From assembly GCF_004362395.1 (NCBI RefSeq), contig NZ_SNWE01000023.1, positions 1-64,000 on the forward strand: a stretch of DNA of 64,000 nt. The letters are read 5' to 3'. Both the position numbers and the translations under genes were made by a program. Source of the DNA: Salegentibacter sp. 24 (GTDB lineage Bacteria > Bacteroidota > Bacteroidia > Flavobacteriales > Flavobacteriaceae). Within the stretch, counting starts at the first letter, position 1. Every line of letters starts with the position of its first letter. Positions 52,996-63,636 of this stretch are shown here, one piece after another. The notes beneath the pieces were generated by a model, which saw nothing but the letters and a program-made list of their open reading frames with translations, had not been told where the DNA came from and did no database searches.

Positions 52996-54267
52996 TTAAC
53001 GTTCTATGGTTTGTGTTCTGTCAGGCCCAACAGAGACCACTTTAATTGGAATTTCCAGTTCTTTCTCTAAAAACTCAACATATTCATTGAATTCCCTGGG
53101 GAGTTCCTCGGCCCTGGTCATTCCGGTTAAGTCTGCAGCCCAACCCTTGATTTCTGTATAAACAGGGGTTACATTCTCTGGTTCAATATTATAAGGTAAA
53201 TGATGGATTTCTTTTCCTTTATAGTTATAGGCTGTACAAACCTTAAGGGTTTTAAATCCACTGAGCACATCGCCTTTCATCATAATAAGCTGGGTAATTC
53301 CATTGACCTGTACGGCATATTTTAATGCCACTAAATCCAGCCAGCCACATCTGCGCGGTCGTCCGGTGGTAGCACCAAATTCATTGCCAACGCGTCCCAT
53401 TGTTTCTCCATCCTGGTCAAAAAGTTCAGTAGGGAAGGGGCCACTGCCAACCCGCGTGGTATATGCCTTGAAAATTCCAAAGGCTTCACCAATTTTATTA
53501 GGTGCAACACCAAGTCCGGTACAGGCTCCTGCAGCTGTAGTAGTGGAAGAAGTTACAAAAGGATAGGTTCCAAAATCTATATCAAGTAAAGATCCCTGGG
53601 CACCTTCTGCTAAAATAGTTTTTCCTTCCTTTTGTGCCTGGTGCAGATATGCTTCACTATCTATGAAAGTTAATGATTTTAAGGTCTGAACCGCATTAAA
53701 GAATTCCTTTTCCAGTTCCGCAAGATCATATTGTACATCAACATCGTAAAACTTGATCATTTTCTCATGCTTATCGGCCAGGGTTCTGTATTTTTCTTTC
53801 CAGTTTTCCAGTTCCAAATCCCCCACACGAATGCCATTTCTTCCGGTTTTGTCCATATAAGTCGGGCCAATACCCTTTAGGGTGGATCCGATTTTAGCCT
53901 TTCCTTTAGAAGCTTCAGAAGCAGCATCTAAAAGTCTGTGTGTAGGCAAAATCAAATGTGCTTTTCTGGAAATAAGCAGGGTAGATAAATAATCTATCTT
54001 GTGCTTGCTGAGGTTATCCAGTTCCTTTTTAAAGATTACCGGATCAATTACAACCCCATTTCCAACAAGGTTAATAGTTTCTTTGTGAAAAATCCCTGAA
54101 GGAATAGTGTGGAGTACGTGTTTTTGTCCATCGAATTCCAGGGTGTGTCCTGCATTTGGTCCTCCCTGAAACCTCGCAATAATATCGTATTTAGAGGTGA
54201 GCACATCAACAATTTTTCCTTTGCCTTCGTCACCCCACTGGAGACCGAGTAGTAAATCTACCGCCAT
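52996..54267 (-). CDS. purA: Adenylosuccinate synthetase
   Basis: PurA joins IMP and aspartate with GTP to give adenylosuccinate in AMP synthesis. The 423-residue protein has the GTP-binding start GLQWGDEGKGKIVD, then QGGPNAGHT, LISRKAHLILP, and TTTGRPRRCGWLD. It is the last gene of the M48-relA-fur-purA operon (12 bp after fur). Length is normal. Confidence 0.96.
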   Translation of the reverse strand: MAVDLLLGLQWGDEGKGKIVDVLTSKYDIIARFQGGPNAGHTLEFDGQKHVLHTIPSGIFHKETINLVGNGVVIDPVIFKKELDNLSKHKIDYLSTLLISRKAHLILPTHRLLDAASEASKGKAKIGSTLKGIGPTYMDKTGRNGIRVGDLELENWKEKYRTLADKHEKMIKFYDVDVQYDLAELEKEFFNAVQTLKSLTFIDSEAYLHQAQKEGKTILAEGAQGSLLDIDFGTYPFVTSSTTTAAGACTGLGVAPNKIGEAFGIFKAYTTRVGSGPFPTELFDQDGETMGRVGNEFGATTGRPRRCGWLDLVALKYAVQVNGITQLIMMKGDVLSGFKTLKVCTAYNYKGKEIHHLPYNIEPENVTPVYTEIKGWAADLTGMTRAEELPREFNEYVEFLEKELEIPIKVVSVGPDRTQTIER

Positions 54268-54279
54268 TGAAATCTTAAG

Positions 54280-54735
54280 TTAGTTGGTTGTTTTTTTGTT
54301 GCCGTAAAAATATAAAGAATGTTTGGTAATTTCAATATCAAACACCTCTTCTATTGTTTGCTTAATAGATTGAATACGGGGATCGCAAAATTCTATCACC
54401 TCTCCTGTGTCAGTCAAAATAACGTGGTCGTGCTGACGGTCAAAATAGGATTTCTCATATTGCGCCTGGTTTTGTCCAAACTGGTGTTTTCTTACCAGTC
54501 CGCATTCTAATAGTAATTCTATGGTATTATAAAGGGTGGCACGACTTACCCGGTATTTCTTATTTTTCATTTTAATGTAGAGGGACTCTATATCGAAATG
54601 ATCGTCGTTATTGTAGATTTCCTGAAGTATAGCAAAACGTTCGGGGGTTTTTCTATGCCCTTTTTCCTCCAAATACTTGGTGAAAACGTTTTTAACTACT
54701 GCCTGATCGTTCTTATTTACAACTTTTTTACTCAT
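54280..54735 (-). CDS. Fur-family transcriptional regulator
   Basis: A 151-residue Fur-fold regulator: winged helix with [10 protein letters not shown] and [12 protein letters not shown], then the metal-sensing domain [17 protein letters not shown]. The usual CxxC structural-zinc pair after HDH is absent (positions read ILTDTG), so it is not a standard zinc-bound Fur or PerR. Which metal or stress it senses is unknown. It lies between relA and purA in one transcript (29 bp and 12 bp gaps). Confidence 0.88.
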   Translation of the reverse strand: MSKKVVNKNDQAVVKNVFTKYLEEKGHRKTPERFAILQEIYNNDDHFDIESLYIKMKNKKYRVSRATLYNTIELLLECGLVRKHQFGQNQAQYEKSYFDRQHDHVILTDTGEVIEFCDPRIQSIKQTIEEVFDIEITKHSLYFYGNKKTTN

Positions 54736-54764
54736 AGTTCTTTGTAGCTTACAAAGGTATAGGA

Positions 54765-56975
54765 TTATTCACGGCTAACCTTATCGATGCCGTTAATTTT
54801 TTTGAGACGGTTGATGATTTTAGTAAGGATAGAATTGTTCTTTACCCTAAGGGTTATTTGTCCGCTAAACACACCATCTACACTTTCGAAATTAATCTTT
54901 TGCATATTCACATTCAGGTTGCTGGAGATCTCCCTGGTGATCTCACTAACAAGCCCCAGGTTGTCAATCCCGGTCAATTTGACTACAGCTTTAAAGTCCT
55001 GCTGAGAAGAATCTATCCATTTTGCGGGAATTATTCTGTAGGCATAGTTGCTCTGGAGCTGAAGCGCATTCGGGCAGTTCTTCTTATGAACTTTAATCCC
55101 GTCATTTACGGTTACAAAACCAAAAACCTGGTCTCCCGGAATTGGATTACAGCAATTGGCCAGTTTATATTCCAGGGTCTCATCCTCATCTCTACCAAAT
55201 ACCAGTTGGTCGTATTTAGAGGTGATTTCATCTTTATTGAGATCTTCCGCAATAACCGGTTTGGTAATTTTACGTTTAATATAACTGACAAGGGCATTGC
55301 TCCTGGAAGATGCAAATTCTTTGAGTTTCTGATTGTCAATTTTCCCAATGCCCACCCGATAAAATAGATCCAGGCTGGTCTTAAGGTTGAAATGGATCAC
55401 CAGCTCATTGATGACCTTTTCATTGAAAGGGATTTTTTGAGCCCTTAATTTCCTGGTAAGAATCGCTTTTCCTTCTTCGGCAATTTCTCTTTTTTCGTCT
55501 TTTAAAGACGATTTTATCTTGGCGCGTGCCCTTGCGGTGGTAGCATAGTCGAGCCAGTTGACATTAGGCTGGGCGTTTTCAGAGGTAATGATCTCTACCT
55601 GGTCGCCACTTTTTAATTCGTGACTTAATGGTACTAGCTTATTGTTTACCCTTGCCCCACGGGTCTTTAAACCGATTTCGGTATGTATGCTAAATGCGAA
55701 ATCCAGGGGGGTAGATCCTTTTGGGAGGGATTTTAAATCTCCCTGGGGCGTAAAAACAAATATTTCTTTTGAATAAAGATTGAGCTTAAACTGCTCCACA
55801 AAATCTACGGCATTTACATCTGGATTTTCCAGGGCTTCCTGCAGGCGGTTTAACCATTCTTCTATTCCATGGTCTTCCTGGGCACCACCCTGTTTATATT
55901 TGTAATGTGCTGCATATCCTTTTTCGGCAATTTCATTCATTCGCTGGCTGCGAATTTGAACTTCTACCCACCGGCCTTTTGGTCCCATTACAGTAATGTG
56001 CAGGGCTTCATAGCCTGTGGATTTAGGGGAAGAAATCCAATCCCGAAGCCGGGTGGGGTTTGGCCTGAAATGATCGGTGACAATAGAATATATCTTCCAT
56101 GCCAGGAATTTCTCATTGGCCTGGTCACTTTTATAAATTATCCGGATAGCAAATTTGTCGTAAACCTCATCAAAACTCACATTTTGAGCCTGCATTTTTC
56201 GATTGATGGAATAGATAGATTTTGGCCTCCCCTTAATTTCATATTTAAGGTCTTCCTGATTCAGGGAGTCTTCAATAATCCTGGAGAATTCTTTAATATA
56301 GGCATCCTGTTCTTCCTTACTTTCCTTTATTTTGGTGTGAATCTCGTGATAAACCTGGGGTTCGGTATATTTTAAGCCAAGATCTTCAAGTTCAGTTTTA
56401 ATATTATAAAGCCCGATTCTATGAGCCAGGGGCGCATAAATATAAAGGGTTTCTGATGCGATCTTTTCCTGTTTGTCGCGTCGCATCGCATCCATAGTTT
56501 GCATATTGTGCAACCGGTCGGCAATTTTTATGATAATCACCCGAATATCATCATTCAGGGTAAGTAACATTTTGCGGAAATTTTCAGCCTGCAGGGAAAC
56601 ATCTTTGTCCTTTTTCAGGCTGGATATTTTTGTGAGTCCGTCCACAATTTTAGCAACGGTATCACCAAACATCTTTTCAATATCCTCAAGGGTATAAACG
56701 GTATCTTCGACTACATCGTGCAAAAGAGCAGCTATAATAGAAGTGGCATCCAGGCCAATTTCTGAAGCTACGATCTTGGCCACGGCAATGGGATGAAAAA
56801 TATAGGCTTCCCCAGATTTTCTTCGCTGGTCTTTATGGGCATCTACAGCTGTATCAAAAGCCTTTCTGATTTGCTTTTTATCATCATCACTTAAGCTTCG
56901 GTAACTTATACGCAACAGCTCTTTATACTGCCTTGCAATTTGTTTATTTTCTTTTTCTATAGCGGCTTCTGTCAT
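54765..56975 (-). CDS. Bifunctional (p)ppGpp synthase/hydrolase (RelA/SpoT)
   Basis: The 736-residue protein makes and degrades the alarmone (p)ppGpp. It has an HD hydrolase domain (HDVVEDT near 86-92), a synthetase domain ([25 protein letters not shown]), a TGS domain ([14 protein letters not shown]) and a C-terminal ACT domain. The HD residues are intact, so hydrolysis is likely; the synthetase motif RxKxxxSI region looks intact too. It is the second gene of the M48-relA-fur-purA operon. Confidence 0.93.
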   Translation of the reverse strand: MTEAAIEKENKQIARQYKELLRISYRSLSDDDKKQIRKAFDTAVDAHKDQRRKSGEAYIFHPIAVAKIVASEIGLDATSIIAALLHDVVEDTVYTLEDIEKMFGDTVAKIVDGLTKISSLKKDKDVSLQAENFRKMLLTLNDDIRVIIIKIADRLHNMQTMDAMRRDKQEKIASETLYIYAPLAHRIGLYNIKTELEDLGLKYTEPQVYHEIHTKIKESKEEQDAYIKEFSRIIEDSLNQEDLKYEIKGRPKSIYSINRKMQAQNVSFDEVYDKFAIRIIYKSDQANEKFLAWKIYSIVTDHFRPNPTRLRDWISSPKSTGYEALHITVMGPKGRWVEVQIRSQRMNEIAEKGYAAHYKYKQGGAQEDHGIEEWLNRLQEALENPDVNAVDFVEQFKLNLYSKEIFVFTPQGDLKSLPKGSTPLDFAFSIHTEIGLKTRGARVNNKLVPLSHELKSGDQVEIITSENAQPNVNWLDYATTARARAKIKSSLKDEKREIAEEGKAILTRKLRAQKIPFNEKVINELVIHFNLKTSLDLFYRVGIGKIDNQKLKEFASSRSNALVSYIKRKITKPVIAEDLNKDEITSKYDQLVFGRDEDETLEYKLANCCNPIPGDQVFGFVTVNDGIKVHKKNCPNALQLQSNYAYRIIPAKWIDSSQQDFKAVVKLTGIDNLGLVSEITREISSNLNVNMQKINFESVDGVFSGQITLRVKNNSILTKIINRLKKINGIDKVSRE

Positions 56976-57010
56976 AATTTAAAAGTACAATTAACATGAT
57001 AAAGAAACAA

Positions 57011-58249
57011 CTACGAGCTACGCTTTAAGTTCCTGAATCTTTGGAGGAGCGTAGGATGGGAATAATGCATAAAAACATATGCTTTGTGTGGGGTAAGGTT
57101 GCTTAAACTGTTATTGCTTAATTTTTTTAAGCTTGAAATTAAAGGCCCCGCCCCATAGGTTTTTTTCGCATAGTTATCGGCCTGGTATTCAAATTTTCGC
57201 GATAAATAATTCATCAGTAATCCAGTGATTTCTGAAATAGGACTGTATAAAAGCCCGAAAGCAATTAAGCCAATATGAAAACTGGGTTCTTCTACTCCCA
57301 ATGCCCCTGATAAGACAGGACTGCCTATGAATAAGGAAAGCAGCCACAGGGTAAAGCCAGTGGTTAAAATAGATGCTCCTAGATTTACCATAATATGGTG
57401 CTTCTTGTAATGCCCGACTTCATGGGCCAGTACTGCAACAATTTCTTCCTCTTCCAGATCTTTTACCAGGGTATCAAAAAGAGTGATACGTTTTTCTTTT
57501 CCAAATCCTGAAAAATAGGCATTTGCCTTGGTACTCCTTTTAGAACCATCTATAATAAAAATATTATCCAAAGTAAAACCAACACTTTGGGCATAAGCTT
57601 CAATTTTTCTGCGAAGGGATCCCTCTTCCAAGGGACTCTGTTTATTGAACAACGGTACGATGAGTTTGGCGTAAAACATATTGAGAAAGATGGAGAAAAC
57701 AGCTACCAGAATCCAGGCATACCACCAGAAGTCATTACCTGCAAATTGATAGAACCAAACGATAAGGGCCAGAATCCCGCCCCCGAGAATGACCATCATC
57801 AGTAATCCTTTTATTTTATCCAGAACAAAGGTTTTTTTGGTGGTTTTATTAAATCCATATTTTTCTTCAATGACAAAAGTGCTGTACCAGGAAAATGGAG
57901 TGGTAAGGATATCGCTTCCGATCATTATGATTCCGAAGAAAATAAGGGCTACTAATATCGAATTATCGGCAAAGTTTCTGGCAATTTCATCTACCCAGGC
58001 AAATCCTCCAAAAATGATAAAACCCAGCGTGAGGGCAACCGAGAATGCGGAAGTGATCAACCCGAACCGGTAACGTTCTTTTTTATACCGCTGTGATTTT
58101 TCATATGCTTCTTTATCATAAACATCATGGAGTTCCGGGGGAACGGGATCATCGAAATGCTGGGCATTTAAAGTATCCAGAATTTTATCGATGATAAAAT
58201 CGATTACAATAATGGCAATAATGATATAGTATAAGGTTACGGGATTCAA
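57011..58249 (-). CDS. M48 metallopeptidase (Ste24/CAAX-like)
   Basis: A 412-residue inner-membrane zinc protease. HEVGHYKKHH (HExxH at about 276-280) is the zinc motif, and ADNYAKK further on supplies the Glu ligand region. Several hydrophobic helices surround it, and VIEEKYGFNKTTKKTF and FVMIHYSHPTLLQRF-like ends (YVFMHYSHPTLL) match Ste24-type proteases. Substrates are unknown. It begins the four-gene operon leading to purA, 35 bp upstream of relA. Confidence 0.9.
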   Translation of the reverse strand: MNPVTLYYIIIAIIVIDFIIDKILDTLNAQHFDDPVPPELHDVYDKEAYEKSQRYKKERYRFGLITSAFSVALTLGFIIFGGFAWVDEIARNFADNSILVALIFFGIIMIGSDILTTPFSWYSTFVIEEKYGFNKTTKKTFVLDKIKGLLMMVILGGGILALIVWFYQFAGNDFWWYAWILVAVFSIFLNMFYAKLIVPLFNKQSPLEEGSLRRKIEAYAQSVGFTLDNIFIIDGSKRSTKANAYFSGFGKEKRITLFDTLVKDLEEEEIVAVLAHEVGHYKKHHIMVNLGASILTTGFTLWLLSLFIGSPVLSGALGVEEPSFHIGLIAFGLLYSPISEITGLLMNYLSRKFEYQADNYAKKTYGAGPLISSLKKLSNNSLSNLTPHKAYVFMHYSHPTLLQRFRNLKRSS

Positions 58250-58296
58250 AGGCTGATATTTTTACTTATTGAAATTGTTTAGCTGAAGTTCGTTAT

Positions 58297-59091
58297 TTAA
58301 AAACCACGTTGTCTTTTGGCTTCAAAAATAAGTATTCCCGCCGCAACGGAAACATTCATGGAATCTATTTCTCCGCTCATGGGAATAATAATATTCTGGG
58401 TTGAATTTTGATGCCATTGCTGGCTTAAACCAGTAGCTTCCGTACCCATTACAATGGCGGTGGCTCCCTTGAAATCTACCTCGTGGTAAGGTTTCGAAGT
58501 CTGCAGGCTAGCTGCGTAAATCGAGATATTTCTTTCTTTCAAAAAATCAATGATTTCTAAAGTGCTTCCCATAGCGATCTGGTTGGTGAATATACAACCC
58601 ACACTGGATCTGATAATATTGGGATTGTATAGATCGGTCTTCGGGTTGGCGATAAAAACGGCATCTACGTTTGCCGCATCGGCAGTTCTCAGGATAGCGC
58701 CTATATTTCCCGGTTTTTCAGGTGCCTCCACCACTAATAACAGGGGGGTTTTGGTTTCAAATTTAATCTTATTTAGGCTGTTCTCTCTGGTTTTAAAAAT
58801 TGCTAAAGCACCTTCGGTACTTCCGCGATAAGCCAGTTTTTTATAAACATCCAAAGAAATTTCTGTGATTTGGACGTCCTCTGTAATTAATTTTTGAAAT
58901 TCTTCAAAACCTGCCAGCTCCGGACAAATGTAAAGTGCTTTAAGCTGAAATTTTCCTTTTAAGGCCAACTGGATTTCCCGTTGCCCTTCTACTAAAAACA
59001 CGCCTTCTTTCCGACGTAACCTGGATTTCTCCTGGAGTTGGAGCAGGTGTTTTACTTCCTTGTTTTGAGTGCTGCTAATTTGTCTAACCAT
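58297..59091 (-). CDS. TrmH/SpoU-family RNA 2'-O-methyltransferase
   Basis: I start at MVRQISSTQNKEV (59091), giving 264 residues. The N-terminal substrate-binding part (residues ~1-95) precedes the SPOUT trefoil domain with EKPGNIGAILRTADA, SSVGCIF, VMGTEATGLS and MSGEIDSMNVSVAA, the SAM-binding set. Members methylate the 2'-OH of rRNA or tRNA; the target is unknown. Upstream in-frame sequence to 59142 contains the long inverted repeat and is rejected as coding. Confidence 0.9.
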   Translation of the reverse strand: MVRQISSTQNKEVKHLLQLQEKSRLRRKEGVFLVEGQREIQLALKGKFQLKALYICPELAGFEEFQKLITEDVQITEISLDVYKKLAYRGSTEGALAIFKTRENSLNKIKFETKTPLLLVVEAPEKPGNIGAILRTADAANVDAVFIANPKTDLYNPNIIRSSVGCIFTNQIAMGSTLEIIDFLKERNISIYAASLQTSKPYHEVDFKGATAIVMGTEATGLSQQWHQNSTQNIIIPMSGEIDSMNVSVAAGILIFEAKRQRGF

Positions 59092-59130
59092 AAGTGTAAA
59101 AATAGGGAGTTTAAACCTATTGCAAAGAAG

Positions 59131-59173
59131 AGAGGTTAACAAAATACCTGCCCAGGTGAAATTGTTAACCTCT
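59131..59173. repeat. 12-bp perfect inverted repeat with nested stem
   Basis: AGAGGTTAACAA (59131-59142) and TTGTTAACCTCT (59162-59173) are perfect complements, and inside them CCTG pairs with CAGG. A long double hairpin results in the gap between the amidohydrolase and SpoU genes. T-richness after it on the plus strand is modest; it may be an attenuator or terminator. Confidence 0.55.
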
Positions 59174-59193
59174 TTAATTTTTAGGAACTATCG

Positions 59194-60501
59194 CTATTTA
59201 CTTGCCGTATCGTATTTGTCCATATAACGATTGTAAAGTTCGGTTTGGTGAGTCTCCAAACTTATTTCACGACCCTGGATGAAAGCGTGGGTTAGTCTAT
59301 TGCCCCGCATATCAAGTGCGTCACCTTCACTGATAAATAAAGTGGCATCTTTTCCTTTTTCCAAAGTACCTACCATATCCTCGATACCAAGTATTTTGGC
59401 AGTGTTGGAAGTAATTAATTTTAATGCTTCTTCTTTTCCCAGGCCATATGCGCCCGCAGTACCCGCGTAGAATGGTAGGTTTCGGGTATTCATACGTTCC
59501 ATACTTCCGCTGCTTTCTAAAGCGACCAAAACACCTTTGTTATGTAAAATTCCCGCTAGTTTATAAGGGAAATCATAATCATGGTCTTCGCTCTGTGGGG
59601 TATCGTGAGGGCGCTGAACCAAAACCGGGATATTGTTTTCCTTTAAATCTTCAATAGCTTTATGTGCCTCGTAGCCACCGACAATAACCAGGTGTTCCAG
59701 TTTTAAATCTTTTTTGAAATCAATCACATCAAGAATTTCTTTTTTACCATCTACATGAACATACACGCGTTTCTCACCTGAGAAAACCGATTCCATGGCC
59801 TCATAAGCAAGGTTGGTTTTTCCATTCTCAACTTTTAAATAAGCTTTGGCAGCCTTGAAAAAATCTTTTAGTTTTAAAATTTCTTCCCCGTAATCTTCAC
59901 TGACTTTAATTCCAGGGTCTTCCCCGGCCCACCAGCGACCTCTGGTAAAACTACTTGGCCAGTTAATGTGAAGACCATCATCTTCTTTAATTTCCGCATC
60001 TTCCCAATTCCAGGCGTCAAACTGCACGATGGAAGAGGTTCCTGATATTCTTCCTCCACGAGGAACAATTTGTCCCATTAAAACCCCGTTTGGGCGCATA
60101 CTTTCTACAATTTTGCTCTCGGCATTGTAAGCGATCAAACTTCTAATATGGGGAAGCATCGAGCCAATTTCATCTTCATCATCAGTAGCACGAACAGCGT
60201 CAATTTCTACTAAACCCAAAGTGGTATTGGGTGCAATGAAACCCGGGTATACGTGTTTTCCTTCTGCTTCTATAATTCGGCCCCGGTATTGCATCTTTGT
60301 AGCGGTAGCATCCATAACCTGAGTTATTTTGCCGTCTTCAAAAATGATTAAACTATTTTCAATTACCTCCCCGTTTCCCAGGTGGGCGGTGGCACCCACA
60401 ATGCTTACCGCCTGCGATTGTTTCGGGGCAGGAGTTTGCTGGGCAAAAGAATTTCCTATACAGGTAAATAGCGCTAGTATTACTAAATATTTCATCTTCA
60501 T
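59194..60501 (-). CDS. Amidohydrolase-family protein, metal site not visible
   Basis: A 435-residue secreted protein with a signal peptide (YLVILALFTCIGNSFAQ). It has the amidohydrolase composite-domain start (ENSLIIFEDGKITQVM) and end (ILGIEDMVGTLEKGKDATLFI), but the usual HxH after the first strand is replaced (VYPGFIAPNTTLGL), and I find no clear substitute ligands. It may be a non-catalytic relative or a partner for the next gene. It lies 9 bp downstream of that gene and is coexpressed. Confidence 0.75.
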   Translation of the reverse strand: MKMKYLVILALFTCIGNSFAQQTPAPKQSQAVSIVGATAHLGNGEVIENSLIIFEDGKITQVMDATATKMQYRGRIIEAEGKHVYPGFIAPNTTLGLVEIDAVRATDDEDEIGSMLPHIRSLIAYNAESKIVESMRPNGVLMGQIVPRGGRISGTSSIVQFDAWNWEDAEIKEDDGLHINWPSSFTRGRWWAGEDPGIKVSEDYGEEILKLKDFFKAAKAYLKVENGKTNLAYEAMESVFSGEKRVYVHVDGKKEILDVIDFKKDLKLEHLVIVGGYEAHKAIEDLKENNIPVLVQRPHDTPQSEDHDYDFPYKLAGILHNKGVLVALESSGSMERMNTRNLPFYAGTAGAYGLGKEEALKLITSNTAKILGIEDMVGTLEKGKDATLFISEGDALDMRGNRLTHAFIQGREISLETHQTELYNRYMDKYDTASK

Positions 60502-60510
60502 TTGTTCTTT

Positions 60511-63504
60511 TTAATGGATTTCTGTAAGGGTATTACAGTGTATTTCTGGTTTTTCTTTCCTGGTTACGGGCTGTGTTTTTAAGCCATTATTCTTCGCCTC
60601 TAACATTTGGGTAATTAAAGTACTTCTTTGGCTCTGAATCTCCTCACGAAGTTCTTTATCTTTTTCTATATCAAAAAATACTTTTCCCTGAATTAAGGTC
60701 TTTTCAGCCTTGGCGTAAACCGATAATGGATTAGTTGACCAGAGGACTAAATCGGCATCTTTCCCTGTTTTTACACTTCCCACACGATCATCTATATGCA
60801 ATAATTTTGCCGGGTTTAAGGTTACGAATTTCCAGGCTTCTTCTTCCGAAACTCCCCCGTATTTTACCGATTTTGCTGCTTCCTGATTTAATCTTCTACT
60901 CATTTCGGCATCATCGCTATTAATTGCAGTTACAATTCCCTGGCTATGCATAATTGGTGCGTTAAAAGGAATGGCATCATTTACTTCATATTTATAGGCC
61001 CACCAATCGGAAAACGTTGAGCCACCTGCACCGTGTTCTTTCATTTTATCAGCTACTTTATACCCTTCCAGAATATGCGTGAAGGTATTAATTCTGAAAT
61101 CAAAACTCTCAGCAACTTCCATCAACATATTAATTTCGCTTTGAATATAGGAATGAGCGGTAACGAAACGTTCGCTGTTAAGGATTTCTACAAGAGTTTC
61201 CATTTCAAGATCTCTTCTAAAATTTTCGTCTTCAACCCTGGATGCTTCATATTCTTTTGCCCTGGTGAAATAATCTATAAATACCTGTTCTACACCCATC
61301 CTGGTTTGTGGAAATCGGGAGCGACTTCCCCAGTTGGATTGCTTGACGTTTTCCCCTAAAGCAAATTTTATAAATTTTGGAGAATTATCAAAGATCATAT
61401 CTTCAGCGTTTTCCCCCCATTTTAACCTTAGAATAGCCGATTGCCCCCCAATTGGGTTTGCCGAGCCGTGTAAAAGCTGGACGGTAGTAACCCCTCCGGC
61501 GAGATTCCGGTAGATATTAATATCGGTAGGATCTATAACATCTTCCATTGTGACTTCAGCGGTAGAATTATGCCCGGCCTCGTTAATGGCAGAAGCTGCA
61601 ATATGAGAGTGTTCGTCTATAATTCCCGAGGTAAGGTGTTTCCCGGTGGCATCAATTACCCGTGCATTTGGGTCGCTAAGGTCTGTTCCTACTTTAGCAA
61701 TTTTACCATCTTTAACTAAAACATCGGTATTTTCGAGGATGCCTTCCTTCTCATTGGTCCACACCGTAGCATTTTGGAATAGGATGTTTTCCTCTTTTGG
61801 CATTTCAGAAAATCCATAAGCCTTATTAGGAAAGCTTACCGGCAGTATTTTACGGATTTCCTCTTCTTTATCTTCTTTGTCCTTTTCTTTCTCTTTTTCC
61901 GATTGAGCTTTATCTGTTGCAGCCATTTTTATCGCCCTAAAAGAAGTTTCTGAACCATCACTTAAATAAGCTGTCCCTGAAACTTCTTCTTTATTTTCAT
62001 CTGTTTTGGCCACTAAGCGCATAAAACCGGTTTTGGTAGTATCAGCTGGAGTAAGCAATAAATTCATCCAGTTATTGTCAAAACTGAGTTTGGCGCCAAG
62101 TTGATGATCTTCCGATTTTACATTTGCTTTAAGTTCCTGGGGTTCGCCGGTGATTTCAAGTTCGTAATTGTCACCATTTATCTCAAGCTGGTATGTTCCG
62201 GTGATATCCCTTGTATTCATTTTATTGATTACCGTCTTTTCTCCCTGAACCCAGTTTTCATAAACGCTGGTTTCCTTATCGAAATAATCTCCCGAGGTTA
62301 TTATGAAATTAGCCCAGGCTCCTTCTTTTAAACTTCCCAAAAGTTTCTCCTGGCCTAGGATCCTTGCTGGAGTTGTAGTCAGTGCTGTAAGGGCATCTTC
62401 TTTGCTCAGCCCGTATTTGATCGCTTTGATTAAATTATTCCTGAAATCCTTAATCTCCTTAAGCCCATACGAAGTGATGGTAAAAGGGATGTCATTTTCT
62501 GCCAGCATTTTAAGGTTGGCCGGTGCCTGGTTCCAGGTTTTCATCTCTTCTAAAGTCACGTGCTGGGCTAAAAATGGATCTTCTACATCGTAAGCACTGG
62601 GGAAATTAAGTGGAATCATAAAAGTGTTTCCGCTTTCCTTTATTTCCTGAATTCGCTGATATTCTTCCCCATTACCCAAAATCACATAATCCCGGTTAAA
62701 TTCATTCCCGATCTTTGCTGCTCGCAGGGCATCCAAAAGATTATCGGTGGCAAATATTTGAGTGAGGCTTTGATTTTGGTTTAAGGCTTCTAAAGCTAAA
62801 TCTTTGGTTTGGGAATTTCCATTACTATACCATTGGGCATCCAGGTAAGCCTGGCGAATCAAAGCCATGGCACCCATAGTAGAGGTGGGGTAGGACTGCT
62901 GTGATTTTACACTTTTATCAAAAGAAAGGTATTGTGCAGAACGATCTTTTAAAATGCGGTCCCCCTGGGTGCCTTTGGAATTTAAGGCCACCAGCATTCC
63001 GGTGCCACGAATAATTCCGTCCGGCAAATGGGTATTTACCACTCCAAATCCCGCTTTATGAAGTGAAGCTGCTTCTTTTTCATCATAGTTAAAATGACTT
63101 ACAGCATCGGTTTCCGGCCTAATATGATCATTCCAGTAATATCCTTCACGGGACGCCTTATACTGCGGCTGTCCATTTTGATTGCTGGATGCTTCAGGTT
63201 TTTTTATCCCGAAACTGCTGTAAAGATCTATGAAGGAAGGATAAACTTCTTTCCCTTGCAGGTCTATAATGATACTGTTTTCCGGCTCCCTTACGGATTT
63301 GCCAAGGGCGGTGATCTTTCCATCTTTAATCACAAGCACGCCGTTTTCTATGATTTGATTCGGATTGACGTGAATTTTGGCATTTTTTAATATGGTATAG
63401 GTAGTCTGCGGAGTTTTTATCCCGTCGTTCTTGGGGAAGTATTCCTGGGCTTTTGCCTGTAAACTGACCAGAAACACAAGACATAGTAAAAGTCTTTCTT
63501 TCAT
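60511..63504 (-). CDS. Two-module amidohydrolase-family protein
   Basis: A 997-residue secreted protein (signal peptide LLLCLVFLVSLQAKAQ) made of two amidohydrolase modules. The N-terminal module (about 30-430) lacks HxH (the site reads FIDLYSSFGI); the C-terminal module (about 570-970) keeps DEHSHIAA, TAHSYIQSE, THILEGYK and INSDDAE. A strand-rich linker with DEKEKDKEDKEEE separates them. I infer one catalytic and one structural module in the periplasm; substrates may be peptides or cyclic amides. It is the first gene of the pair. Confidence 0.8.
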   Translation of the reverse strand: MKERLLLCLVFLVSLQAKAQEYFPKNDGIKTPQTTYTILKNAKIHVNPNQIIENGVLVIKDGKITALGKSVREPENSIIIDLQGKEVYPSFIDLYSSFGIKKPEASSNQNGQPQYKASREGYYWNDHIRPETDAVSHFNYDEKEAASLHKAGFGVVNTHLPDGIIRGTGMLVALNSKGTQGDRILKDRSAQYLSFDKSVKSQQSYPTSTMGAMALIRQAYLDAQWYSNGNSQTKDLALEALNQNQSLTQIFATDNLLDALRAAKIGNEFNRDYVILGNGEEYQRIQEIKESGNTFMIPLNFPSAYDVEDPFLAQHVTLEEMKTWNQAPANLKMLAENDIPFTITSYGLKEIKDFRNNLIKAIKYGLSKEDALTALTTTPARILGQEKLLGSLKEGAWANFIITSGDYFDKETSVYENWVQGEKTVINKMNTRDITGTYQLEINGDNYELEITGEPQELKANVKSEDHQLGAKLSFDNNWMNLLLTPADTTKTGFMRLVAKTDENKEEVSGTAYLSDGSETSFRAIKMAATDKAQSEKEKEKDKEDKEEEIRKILPVSFPNKAYGFSEMPKEENILFQNATVWTNEKEGILENTDVLVKDGKIAKVGTDLSDPNARVIDATGKHLTSGIIDEHSHIAASAINEAGHNSTAEVTMEDVIDPTDINIYRNLAGGVTTVQLLHGSANPIGGQSAILRLKWGENAEDMIFDNSPKFIKFALGENVKQSNWGSRSRFPQTRMGVEQVFIDYFTRAKEYEASRVEDENFRRDLEMETLVEILNSERFVTAHSYIQSEINMLMEVAESFDFRINTFTHILEGYKVADKMKEHGAGGSTFSDWWAYKYEVNDAIPFNAPIMHSQGIVTAINSDDAEMSRRLNQEAAKSVKYGGVSEEEAWKFVTLNPAKLLHIDDRVGSVKTGKDADLVLWSTNPLSVYAKAEKTLIQGKVFFDIEKDKELREEIQSQRSTLITQMLEAKNNGLKTQPVTRKEKPEIHCNTLTEIH

Positions 63505-63636
63505 AAAATTTAAGTTGAATTAAATGTGGTTTTCCTGTATAAAGGGTGGTAAATTAAGAAAATTATAACAAATCTGGAGTGGCTTTTTAAACAAAATGAG
63601 AAATTATTACTTCTCCAGGTCCTTTAAAAAACCGTT

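Noticed and set aside
54858-55367. 169-codon ORF antisense to relA/spoT
   Set aside because: Shadow frame with no family features and no promoter.
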